NCBI GenBank assembly: GCA_049487715.1
Contig: CP150546.1
Span: 682,001 to 746,000 of the forward strand
Length of the DNA: 64,000 bases
DNA from: Pycnococcus provasolii
Lineage: Eukaryota > Chlorophyta > Pseudoscourfieldiophyceae > Pseudoscourfieldiales
Direction of reading: 5' to 3'
The position numbers were made by a program, and so were the translations under genes. Position 1 is the stretch's first letter. The number at the start of each line of letters is the position of its first letter. Positions 20,462-28,658 of the stretch are shown here, one piece after another. The notes beneath the pieces were generated by a model. The model saw only the letters and a program-made list of their open reading frames with translations. It had not been told where the DNA came from and ran no database searches.

Positions 20462-21435
20462 TATGGTTCTTCCACCACACCAGTTCACACCACACCACAC
20501 CAACGAGGTTGTCCTATCGTAACGAGAACGACCTCTTAAGAAACAGCCGTCGTCTTAAGAAACAGCCGTCTTAAGAAAAGGCCGTGGGAAGGCGAGTGAT
20601 GAAGCGAGTGATGAAGCGAGTGATGGGAAAAGAGAAAACACCCGGAAACCCGGCCGGTTGGTTCCCTATTATGGGTTATGTACCACTATGTAAACTTTAC
20701 CGGGTCCTAGAAGTATGAGCTCATCAAGCAAGTTGGGGCTGTTGGGATGGACGCCTGATGCCTGAGGCCCCGGGCTGGGGAGTGGTGGCAGTGGGAACCC
20801 GGTGGTGGCAACGACACTCCGGCAATCGGCACCTACCACTACTTTTTAGTTATCATAGTCTACAGTACATACTGTAGGTAAGTTTATAACTACATAACTC
20901 GGCCGCATGAGAAGGATGCCGTCCTCGATGCTCGCTATTGACGTGCTCGGTGCTCATCAAGGTTGCCGAACCCCTGGCAGTGTCCCCTACCCGGGTAGTG
21001 GTATGCTCCTCCCAGTCTGCCAGTTCCCACCTGCCTTTCCCACCATCTCTCCCACCTACAGTACCTGCTCCTCCCACCCTCCCCTGGCTGCCTGGCTGCC
21101 TGGCCTCGTACCACGGATGGTAGGGCTCTCCCGGCCTTCCCCAGGCCTTCCCGGCCTTCCCGGGACTCTTGACAAGAGTCTTGAACATGTGTCTTGAACA
21201 GGTGTCTTGAACCACTTCCCCTGGGACTTCCCCCCCTCGCGGCCTGGTGAAGGTTGGCCGAATATTCGGAGGTTGAAAAGCCATTCGGACGCGGATCCTT
21301 TTACCCATCGGGTTCGGGTGGGTTTTTCCCTTTTCACCTGGAATGAACCACCTCCTGCTCTTGAACGTGTTTGACCGGCTTGAGGGCTCCGATTCACTCT
21401 TTCTCCGTCCCAAGGAGCTTCATACAGCTTGAATC
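20462..21435. other. 974-bp divergent intergenic region with small repeats
   Basis: It contains three tandem copies of GAAGCGAGTGAT at about 20591-20626, an 8-base-stem hairpin (CTACAGTA/TACTGTAG) at 20860-20877 overlapping TAGTCTA at 20856, CCTTCCCGG-type repeats at 21129-21170, repeats of GTCTTGAACA at 21177-21210, and telomere-like CGGGTTCGGGTGGG at about 21310-21325. A 186-codon minus-strand frame over 20853-21413 is Gly/Arg/Pro-rich and not credible. Confidence 0.45.
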
Positions 21436-22773
21436 ATGGCGCTCGCGCGTCTTCAGCGCCACCATGAATTAAAAACTTCATCTGCATTTTTGTTGGCCGA
21501 ACCACCAGGACTTCACCTGCTATCTACGAAGACGAGTGCGAGTGCGAGTGCAAGTGCGACTGCCTTGCCTGACCTGCCTGACGTACCGGTACCGAACAAG
21601 CACGCAAGCTTCTCAACGGCTCTCGTGGTTGCTGAAGAAGCAAACAAGAGAAGTCTACCCGTACCTACGGCGAACGATGTCGTCGTCACCGCACACTTCG
21701 TCGACCGCGTGTGGGTACGCGACATCATCAAGGTCGGGGGGCAGCGAGGAGCAGTACCTGACGATGCGCTCAACACGAGGAAGGCGAAAAGCTCGTTTGC
21801 GAGGGCGTGGCGTCGAACGGGAGGAGAGCCGACGAAAATGAGACACGAGCAGACGCAGAGAGAGGCTGTGCTGCGCATGCAAGACAGACTCATCGAAAAT
21901 CGCGTGCGAATCGCTCTGAGGAGCTGGCACGTACGCGTACGAAGAGAGAAAGAGCGCCGCGACAATAAGAAGCGAAGTGCCATTACAAGAATGGCCAAGC
22001 TTGCCATGGCGCGCGCCTTCAATTCGTGGCGTTTTAAGGCCAGGGAGGTGGCTCGTGCTAAGGGCCTGCTGCGGCGAATCGTCATGCGCGGCGTGTCAAA
22101 GGCGTGGTCGAAGTGGCACGCAGTGTACGAGGCTGCTCGCGAGGCACGCGCCGTGCTTAAGTTCAGATGGGCGAGGTGGACGCTCTACGTGGAGCTCTCG
22201 TACAACCAGAAGTTCCGCAAGGCATCCGTCATCTGGCGCAAGGCGCTGCACCGCCTCTACCGCCCGTTCGTCGCCTGGCGTTCGGAGGCGAAGAGGGGAA
22301 AGGTGAGGCACATTAACGCCAGACGGTCTGAGGCGCTAAGACGTCTCTCCTCCACGCGTCTCTCTCGCAATGACCAGCAGGATGAGGCGCTCGTCGACGC
22401 CGTGCGCGCTGGAAGAGCTGGCGGCGAGTCGCTGCTTGCGCTCAGCCTGCGCAATCGATCGCGTCACGTCGACGCTCGTCCCGCAACGATGAGCATGGGC
22501 TCGCAGACGTGCGATGTGTGCAACGACCGCTTGTTGCCAGGCCGGGTGGCTTTGTACGTGGCTGCGCCCGCCTTCGCGTGCCACCCGCAGTGTTCGCCGT
22601 TCCGCGAGTCGCCTCCCGGCAGCGTATGTTTCCACGCTGTGCGTGCTCGCGACATGAAGTTGATTCAGGCAAGCCTTGGCATTGCGGCGTTCGTGTCAGG
22701 CGCGGCGCACGTGACTGCGCTATCTAAAGGCGGCCGTCCGATTCGCGTCGTGCCTTCAGAAAAGAAGCACTAA
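21436..22773 (+). CDS. Sfi1-like centrin-binding repeat protein with C-terminal Cys motif
   Basis: A 445-residue basic protein. Between about residues 135 and 300 it has helical repeats with tryptophans at regular spacing, such as RIALRSWHVRVRREKERR, AMARAFNSWRFKAREVA, GVSKAWSKWHAVYEAAR and LYRPFVAWRSEAKRGK. This resembles Sfi1 repeats, which bind centrin in basal bodies and spindle poles. Residues 355-400 hold CDVCNDRLLPGRVALYVAAPAFACHPQC, a possible zinc-binding hairpin (CxxC then CHPxC). The N-terminal 45 residues include an alternating Ser-Ala run. A centrin-linked cytoskeletal role is inferred; the combination with a zinc-like motif is not one I know. ATG 21436 has a fair context. Confidence 0.6.
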   Translation: MALARLQRHHELKTSSAFLLAEPPGLHLLSTKTSASASASATALPDLPDVPVPNKHASFSTALVVAEEANKRSLPVPTANDVVVTAHFVDRVWVRDIIKVGGQRGAVPDDALNTRKAKSSFARAWRRTGGEPTKMRHEQTQREAVLRMQDRLIENRVRIALRSWHVRVRREKERRDNKKRSAITRMAKLAMARAFNSWRFKAREVARAKGLLRRIVMRGVSKAWSKWHAVYEAAREARAVLKFRWARWTLYVELSYNQKFRKASVIWRKALHRLYRPFVAWRSEAKRGKVRHINARRSEALRRLSSTRLSRNDQQDEALVDAVRAGRAGGESLLALSLRNRSRHVDARPATMSMGSQTCDVCNDRLLPGRVALYVAAPAFACHPQCSPFRESPPGSVCFHAVRARDMKLIQASLGIAAFVSGAAHVTALSKGGRPIRVVPSEKKH

Positions 22774-23081
22774 GATAGAAGGTCAGATGAACAAGTTAAT
22801 GTTAAATAAGACAGAACAAAACAAAACAAGTTGTACAGTACAGTACAGTAACAAGATTATAGTTCCCACATTTGAACATAGTTCACACATGTTATGTTAG
22901 GGGAGGTGGTTAACCGGTGCTTTGCATGCTTTGGTGTTTTCAGGTTTTCAGGTTTCTTCCCCCCCGGGTTAGGGTTAGGGTTAGGGTTAGGGTTTTTGTT
23001 TTTTTTCCTTCCAAATTCCCCCTGCTTTTTTTCCCAACCGAACGAACCCCGGAAAAAAACTATTTGGGAAAACTGGTGGCG
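22774..23081. promoter_or_regulatory. promoter/leader of the JmjC gene with telomere-like repeats
   Basis: This holds the 3' end signal of the Sfi1-like gene (TTGTACAGTACAGTACAGTAAC, about 22831-22852) and then the leader of the JmjC gene. Four perfect TTAGGG units at 22969-22992 lie 90 bases before the ATG, followed by a T-rich tract. An in-frame extension through the repeats would encode alternating Arg-Val and has no ATG, so I place it outside the coding region. Confidence 0.55.
22969..22992 (+). repeat. 4 x TTAGGG interstitial telomere-like repeat
   Basis: Four perfect tandem TTAGGG units, preceded by GGG. The G-rich strand reads in the same direction as the downstream gene. Confidence 0.9.
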
Positions 23082-23089
23082 ATGCCCGT

Positions 23090-23128
<39 letters not shown>

Positions 23129-24812
23129 TGCGTCTGCGTCTGCGTCTCCTTGTGTTGCGTCTCCTTATGAGAATGGTGGTGCATACCCACAGGCCTTTTC
23201 TTTACCGCCCGCGCCCTCTCTTACTTTTGAAAATGGCTTTCCCAAGACTTCTCTCTTCTCAGGAGCATCTTCAGGGTCCTCCTCTTTCTCTTTGGGGTCG
23301 CTTGACGTGACCGCACTACTCCAGCGTCGGTGGGTGCGCAAATTACGCAAGGCGAAACGAGCGGTACGATCCGAACTCGCATCCAAGCCAGGACTACGTG
23401 TAGAAGGGTCCAATGGGAAACGAGGAAAGAAAGAAGGGTCCAAAAAACGGGAAGATTCTATGGACGCTTCTACTGAAAACGACGAGCAGCTACCTATAGG
23501 GGAACACGGCAAAGGTGTTGGTGGCCCTACTGCCAAGTCATTTCCTACGAAGAGGTCGTGGCGTTCGCGTGGGTTTGGCCAGGAAGATTCATCTTTTCAC
23601 AAGTGCGTGTACGATTCGCCGCTTGTGGGAAGGCAAGTCGAGAGAAGGCACGCCGACCACCTAAGCGTGCAGGAGTTCATCAGCAGGTATGAAACGCCAC
23701 GCGTGCCCGTGCTCATCGCAGGTCTGATGGACGACGACGACGACGACGAGCAGCAGCAGCAGCAGCAGCAGGGGCGGCAACAGCAGTCTGGCGGTGCCAA
23801 GCCAACGCGCCGGCGGCCATTCGCATTGTGTTCGAAGGACTGGCAACCCGAACGCCTGCTTCGTCGATTTGCCAACCACAAATTCAAGGTGGGCAATGAC
23901 GACGACGGCTATCCTGTTCGCGTCAAGTTCAAGCACTTCTACACCTACTGCCGCGGCGAGCTTGGCGATGCGGAGTGTGCAAGCGCGGACGATAGCCCTC
24001 TGTACGTCTTCGACGGAACGTTCGCCAACCGCGGACGTGGTGCCGTGGCACCGGACGCCGAGGGTGGCAACGGACTGAGAGGCGACTACAAGGTGCCTAG
24101 CTACTTCCAGGAAGACCTCCTCAAGCACGCCGGGCGCGCACGGCCGCCGTACCGCTGGTTCGTTCTCGGACCACCGCGATCAGGGAGCGGTTGCCACGTG
24201 GACCCGCTCGCGACGTCTGCTTGGAATGCGCTGATTCTTGGGCACAAGCGCTGGGCACTTTTGCCTCCAGAAACGCCAACGAGGCTCGTCAAGCCGCCAG
24301 GGGTGGAGCGAGAGGCTGCGACGTGGTTTCGCGCCGTGCTCCCTCGCCTTCGTGTCCTGCACCTGCGCAAACATGGAGCCAACAAAAGCTTGGATGTGCC
24401 CGACGCCGATTCTGACGACGTCGCGTCGTCTTTGCCTCCGCTCACAGAGGAAGATGTCACCAGCTTCACGGAACTTCACGAGTGCATCCAACATCCAGGC
24501 GATGTGCTGTACGTACCACATGGTTGGCACCACGCCGTGCTAAACGGGCCAGACGACTTTTCCGTCGCCGTGACGCAAAACTACGTCAGCACCGCGAATT
24601 TCACCGACGCTTATGCCATCTGCATGAAGAAGCGCCCGAAGATGACAAAACGCTGGCTAACAGGCTTGGAGACGGCACGCCCCGACTTGGCGGTGGCTGC
24701 TCGAGGCGTTGAGGACGATGGAACGTACTCGACGAGTAGCAGCAGCAGCAGCAGTAGTAGTGACTCCGAGGACACTGAAGGCAGTGAAGACGAATATAGC
24801 GATTTCAATTGA
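23082..24812 (+). CDS. JMJD6-like JmjC-domain Fe(II)/2-oxoglutarate oxygenase
   Basis: A 576-residue protein with a JmjC domain closest in motif to JMJD6, a lysyl hydroxylase and proposed arginine demethylase acting on nuclear RNA-processing proteins. The domain opening FISRYETPRVPVLIAGL and the core YRWFVLGPPRSGSGCHVDP and TSAWNALILGHKRWALLPP are clear. The iron triad is H372, D374 and H484 (in PHGWHHAVLN). TQNYVSTANF closes the core. The N-terminus has a 12-Gly run and a Lys/Arg-rich region that could act as a nuclear signal; inside are poly-Asp/poly-Gln inserts and the tail is a Ser/Glu-rich run. Start at 23082 (MPVGGG). Bases 24465-24542, which encode the last iron ligand, are copied almost exactly at 38812-38889. 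Confidence 0.88.
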
Positions 24813-24875
24813 GCGGGAATGGCAAAGCATTATTTTTTGCACGCCTTTTTGATGTTGATGTAATTATTTGTTGTA

Positions 24876-26810
24876 TTACAACCAGCTACTGTAGATTCCA
24901 ATATTTGACAGCGCTGACCGTTTGGGGTCACCGAAACCGCCTTTGTCTTCGCGTTCAGCGGCTGCATTGTCCTGCGCCTCGAAGAAGTATGCCTTCGCGG
25001 TCTCCCCAATCAAGCACCGGCCGCTCCACGAGCACACGTTGATAAAGCTCTCCATGCTCAACGTCTTTAGCAGTAAGATTTCCGTGTGCGGACTGGTTGA
25101 CTGATCGGCGGTCTTCGCCGACTCCACAATGGCAAGGTTGCTGTAGTATTGATATGGGATTCTCGAAGAACCGCGCATCTTCGGTGGACTTCCGAATCCA
25201 AATAGCGTCACCGTTTTGCACATGTCCTTGAATGCCAGAGTTGACACCAGGCCGAGGCTTGGCGTGTCACCACCGTCGTATGAGAAGCCTTGCCAATGGA
25301 GGCAGTCGCGGTACGCGTTGAGGAGATGCCTTGCCCTGTCGTGCGTTCGGCGTGAGAATTTCAGAATCGCAACGTCGTTGCGCCGAGCCGACTTAGCAGC
25401 ATCCACCAGTTTCTCGTAAGCGAGGCGCTTGCTCATCGGGAGCGAAGATGTCGCCGCATTCATGCCTGGGCTAATCATAAACGTGACATTCGGCTCAATT
25501 GGCAGGCTTGTGATACGCGCATGCGCGAAGCTGTCACCTTTCGCGTACTCTGCGGCCCACTTTGAGCTCACCACGCGCACCGTCGTCTTTTTCCCCACGA
25601 ATGCCTCGAAGCCACGCGTTGGCGCGGCATTGAAGCGAATCACGACGTCGTGTGCGTCGATGCGCTTGCCGTACTTCACGCCGCCAGCGCCAGTTTCGCT
25701 TCCGTGCACGAGATGACCTGCGGCACCCACGATTGCACACGAAACGCGGTTCGGATGCTGCACCCTTGCTATATTCTCCAAACTGATACCTAGTCGGCGC
25801 TGCAATATTTGAGACACCGTTTGTCGGTCGGGCAGCTTGGGCAAGCCGTGCTTGTTGATCGTGTGAAAGCCACCAGCAAGGAATGCTTCCTGCTTGAGTG
25901 ACTCGGGCACCGCGTGCTCCGACTCCACCGTTTCGAACACGCTGTGCTTCACATATGTCGGCATAAAGTCGATCAGCGCGTGCATTTGGTGCACGTGCGG
26001 CAGCAGGCTTGGCCTGTGACGGCCGGTTCGCGAGCGGTCAAGCTGCACAGACCTCGGGCCGTCTTCTCCGAACACCTCTTCGTTTTTCACGCGCGTCGAC
26101 CCGTAGCACTGCGCTAGCTTCTTGGTAACTCTCATGTGGTGATCGCCGGCGCCCCTTGGCCCGTGGCGCGTATGTGCGGGCACGTGTGTTGTCGTGGCAG
26201 CATGCCTCGCTTGCCCGTGTGCTCTGTGTGCGTGTTCGTCTGCGTCGTTTGCGGAAGCGTGGTCGAAGTCGGCCCCACCTCCGTCCACATCTCTCGTCGC
26301 GGATGGCTTTCCATACCCCGTTCTTGCTGATGATCCTGCTGCTGACTCTCCGCTTTCTTCACCTGCCATAGCTAGTTCCGCGTCCACCTTGTCTGCGTCC
26401 GAGCGTGCCCTAATCACTTCGTCGCTCAACAAGGTATCGTGTTTGTCTAATAGTGCGTCGAGTTTACCGAGCGACTGTTGGAGTTGCGACGCCGACGAGG
26501 ATGCCTGACTGCTCAAGACAACCGCACTGCTTGACTCCACAGTGGCCTCTTCTTCTTCGAACGCCGCTGCTGCGGACCCCAGTCCTCCGTCCGCCGTGTC
26601 CGAGACGTCATAGTTTTCCGCCGCTGCTTCTCTAAGGTGTTGTTGGTCGAACGTGTGCAGTGACGGTTCGCTGAGGTGTTTGTGTTCTCTCCACAGTCCG
26701 AAGAGCACGACGAGGACTATCAAAGCGACCAAATAGACGACACGAGTCACAGGACCTGTTGACGAACCTCCTGTTGCCGACGACCCTGTTGACGACGACG
26801 ACGACGCCAT
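24876..26810 (-). CDS. GT29 sialyltransferase-like glycosyltransferase (type II membrane)
   Basis: A 644-residue protein. A short Ser/Gly-rich tail, a membrane anchor at about residues 23-42 (VVYLVALIVLVVLFGLW) and a roughly 300-residue low-complexity stem precede the catalytic domain, as in Golgi enzymes. Sialylmotif L is clear: CAIVGAAGHLVHG (C358), IDAHDVVIRFNAAPTRGFEAF and VGKKTTVRV. Sialylmotif S is PSLGLVSTLAFKDMC (C531) followed by VTLFGFG; the two cysteines probably pair. IPYQYYSN and HTEILLLKTL (H575) stand where motifs III and VS are expected, with departures from the animal consensus. Many GT29 homologs in algae are of unknown donor and acceptor, so true sialic acid transfer is not proven. 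ATG 26810 is the first. Confidence 0.8.
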   Translation of the reverse strand: MASSSSSTGSSATGGSSTGPVTRVVYLVALIVLVVLFGLWREHKHLSEPSLHTFDQQHLREAAAENYDVSDTADGGLGSAAAAFEEEEATVESSSAVVLSSQASSSASQLQQSLGKLDALLDKHDTLLSDEVIRARSDADKVDAELAMAGEESGESAAGSSARTGYGKPSATRDVDGGGADFDHASANDADEHAHRAHGQARHAATTTHVPAHTRHGPRGAGDHHMRVTKKLAQCYGSTRVKNEEVFGEDGPRSVQLDRSRTGRHRPSLLPHVHQMHALIDFMPTYVKHSVFETVESEHAVPESLKQEAFLAGGFHTINKHGLPKLPDRQTVSQILQRRLGISLENIARVQHPNRVSCAIVGAAGHLVHGSETGAGGVKYGKRIDAHDVVIRFNAAPTRGFEAFVGKKTTVRVVSSKWAAEYAKGDSFAHARITSLPIEPNVTFMISPGMNAATSSLPMSKRLAYEKLVDAAKSARRNDVAILKFSRRTHDRARHLLNAYRDCLHWQGFSYDGGDTPSLGLVSTLAFKDMCKTVTLFGFGSPPKMRGSSRIPYQYYSNLAIVESAKTADQSTSPHTEILLLKTLSMESFINVCSWSGRCLIGETAKAYFFEAQDNAAAEREDKGGFGDPKRSALSNIGIYSSWL

Positions 26811-27711
26811 CACGAAAAGCTAAAGCTAAAGGTGGTTGGATCAAACACACAGCCCGGCCGAGCCCAGCCCAACAGCCTGGGTTAACCGGGTGGCAGGACT
26901 ACTGTGTGGGTCCGGAGGACGGGAGAATACGGTAAACTTTACGCTATACGACGCGGCCGGCTCAAGGTACATATTTCATTCCATCATTTCAACCCATGCA
27001 AGAAACACTCGACTTTCAAGAACACAAATCACCTACACAAATCCCTTAAACCCTTAAACCCTAACACGCGAACACGACCTTAAACCCTAACACGCTAACA
27101 CGCGAACACGACCTTAAACCCTAACACGCGAACACTAGCTAGCTGCAACCCTACCTAGGAAGTAGCAGATGAGGAACAAGAAGAGGAAACTGACTACTCA
27201 TGCTCCGCTCTCTTCCACCCACAATACAATCGTGTAAACTTTACCGTGAAGTTTACAACTTGCAGGTCCACCTTGCCCACCTTCCCTTGCCCCTTGCCCC
27301 TTGCCCCTTGCCCCTTGTTGCCTTGCCTTGCCTTGCTCCCCACAACTTCAAAGGGACCCGTGGGTTGTATACCAGGGTTGGCAACACCTGTTGGCACTTG
27401 GCAACGGGTCCCTCCCGCATTTGCTTTCTATTTCGCGGCCGCAAATATTTCCCTCCATGCATACCACCCTAGTCTATCGTAGAGACTACAGTATGTATGC
27501 GGTCATGGAGGTGGTCAAGAAGGGAATGCTACCATAGTTCTTAGTGAAGAAGAAATGTGGTTGAAGTAGGTGGTTGAAGTGGGTGGAATCATGCATCGAT
27601 GGGGTTTCGTTTCGTTTCGTTTCGTTGGTAGCTTTGTACAGAGGTTTGCTTCGTGGTACCAAATATGACAGACCTCCGGAGAGGTTTTCCATTCCGAATC
27701 ATTTCCGTTCC
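26811..27711. other. 901-bp divergent intergenic region with minisatellites
   Basis: It contains the CCCTAA-bearing minisatellite at 27043-27135, repeats of CCTTGCC at about 27270-27335, a TAGTCTATCGTAGAGACTA imperfect hairpin at 27470-27488 followed by CTACAGTATG, and four copies of TTTCG at about 27604-27625. No gene is supported. Confidence 0.5.
27043..27135. repeat. CCCTAA-containing minisatellite
   Basis: Three units begin CTTAAACCCTAACACGC at 27053, 27079 and 27113, with lengths of 26, 34 and 23 or more bases. The middle unit carries an extra TAACACGC. Each contains CCCTAA, the complement of TTAGGG. It lies 233 bases upstream of the GT29 gene start. Confidence 0.85.
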
Positions 27712-28275
27712 ATGGCGACAACTCCTCGTCGTCATGGTGGTAGTGGTGGTACTCTTAAGTGCTCGCGTATTTCACGCATTCTGCACCCGCGTGGATCTGG
27801 GGGTGGAGTTCAGGTTTGGCATGCGCGAGCTGCGTTGAGGCCGGGTCTGTCTCGAACCGTCGCGATGGCGAATCTAGGCGTACCTCCGCTCAACACCACG
27901 ATGCGCGTCAACGCCGTCGTCGAGACGCTCGCCGCTGCCGCGACAGTCGCATATCCCGTGGTAGTCTTCCCGGCGGCGGCAACGACGCCAGGCGTGGCGG
28001 AGGCCGCGCGGTGGTTTGCCGTCGCGATCGCTGCGCTCGGAGTGGGGTGCTTCCGCGCTGCTACGGCGAAGGATGACGCGGCAAGAAGGCCGATGGCGGA
28101 GGGTATGATTGCTTACCACATCGCCATTGCGCTCGCTCAGATTCCGAGGTTAACGGACAACGCGCTCAAAATCTCTGCTGGAGGGGCGGCGACACTGCAC
28201 GTCACGCTAGGCGTCGTGACGGCGCTGAGCTTACACAAGGCATTATTGTTGAAGGCGTCAAAAGGGACACGTTAA
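27712..28275 (+). CDS. small multi-span membrane protein
   Basis: A 187-residue protein from ATG 27712; the frame is open further upstream but that part reads like leader. A basic, Gly/Arg/Ser-rich N-terminus of about 50 residues could be an organelle targeting sequence. Hydrophobic helices follow: VVETLAAAATVAYPVVVFPA, WFAVAIAALGVGCFRAATA, GMIAYHIAIALAQIP and ATLHVTLGVVTALSLHKALLL, giving four likely spans. No family is recognised. The stop codon at 28273-28275 is immediately followed, in the same frame, by the truncated oxygenase segment. Confidence 0.6.
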   Translation: MATTPRRHGGSGGTLKCSRISRILHPRGSGGGVQVWHARAALRPGLSRTVAMANLGVPPLNTTMRVNAVVETLAAAATVAYPVVVFPAAATTPGVAEAARWFAVAIAALGVGCFRAATAKDDAARRPMAEGMIAYHIAIALAQIPRLTDNALKISAGGAATLHVTLGVVTALSLHKALLLKASKGTR

Positions 28276-28605
28276 TATGACAACGGTGGTATCGCCGTGA
28301 CGATGCTTCTGCAAGAACCGGACGAGGGTGGTATCTTCGAATACGTACGACAAGCAAGGCCAGCTAATGACGCGAGCGAGGATGCCGCGCTCGTGAAGCG
28401 CGTACTTAGCGGAGAGCAAAAACCGGAGCAAGCCAACGTGCGCGCAGGAAGCGTCGTCTTAATACGTGGGAACGAGCACTTGCACAGAGTGACGCCCGTG
28501 CACGGCGTGCTTCCGAGGGTGCTCGCTGTGCTCTCGTACGAGTCAACTCCTGGAGTCACTTTGAACGAATACACAAGGTTAAAGTTTTTTGGCAGATTCT
28601 CGTAA
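28276..28605 (+). pseudogene. C-terminal fragment of a HalD/ArpA-like 2OG-Fe(II) oxygenase
   Basis: Directly after the stop of the membrane-protein gene, and in the same frame, the sequence reads YDNGGIAVTMLLQEPDEGG, FEYVR, then SVVLIRGNEHLHRVTPVHGV, VLAVLSYESTPGV and a final LNEYTRLKFFGRFS. This is the C-terminal half of a double-stranded beta-helix oxygenase of the type that hydroxylates or halogenates free amino acids. The fragment begins at the Tyr-Asp of the expected His-x-Asp iron motif, with a stop codon where the His would stand, and keeps the distal His in LHRVTP. The N-terminal half is absent upstream. An ATG at 28303 could still yield a 100-residue product. I read it as a truncated gene or transposed fragment. 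Confidence 0.6.
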
Positions 28606-28658
28606 AACGCGTGGCTTACATAACATTTGGAGATTCCAAAGGCACCAGACTCTACTTA

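Noticed and set aside
20853-21413. A 186-codon minus-strand open frame
   Set aside because: The composition is dominated by Gly, Arg and Pro from short repeats, there is no motif, and it lies in a repeat-rich intergenic region.
22917-23081. N-terminal extension of the JmjC protein through the TTAGGG repeats
   Set aside because: It would need a GTG start and yields an alternating Arg-Val run; ATG 23082 follows directly.
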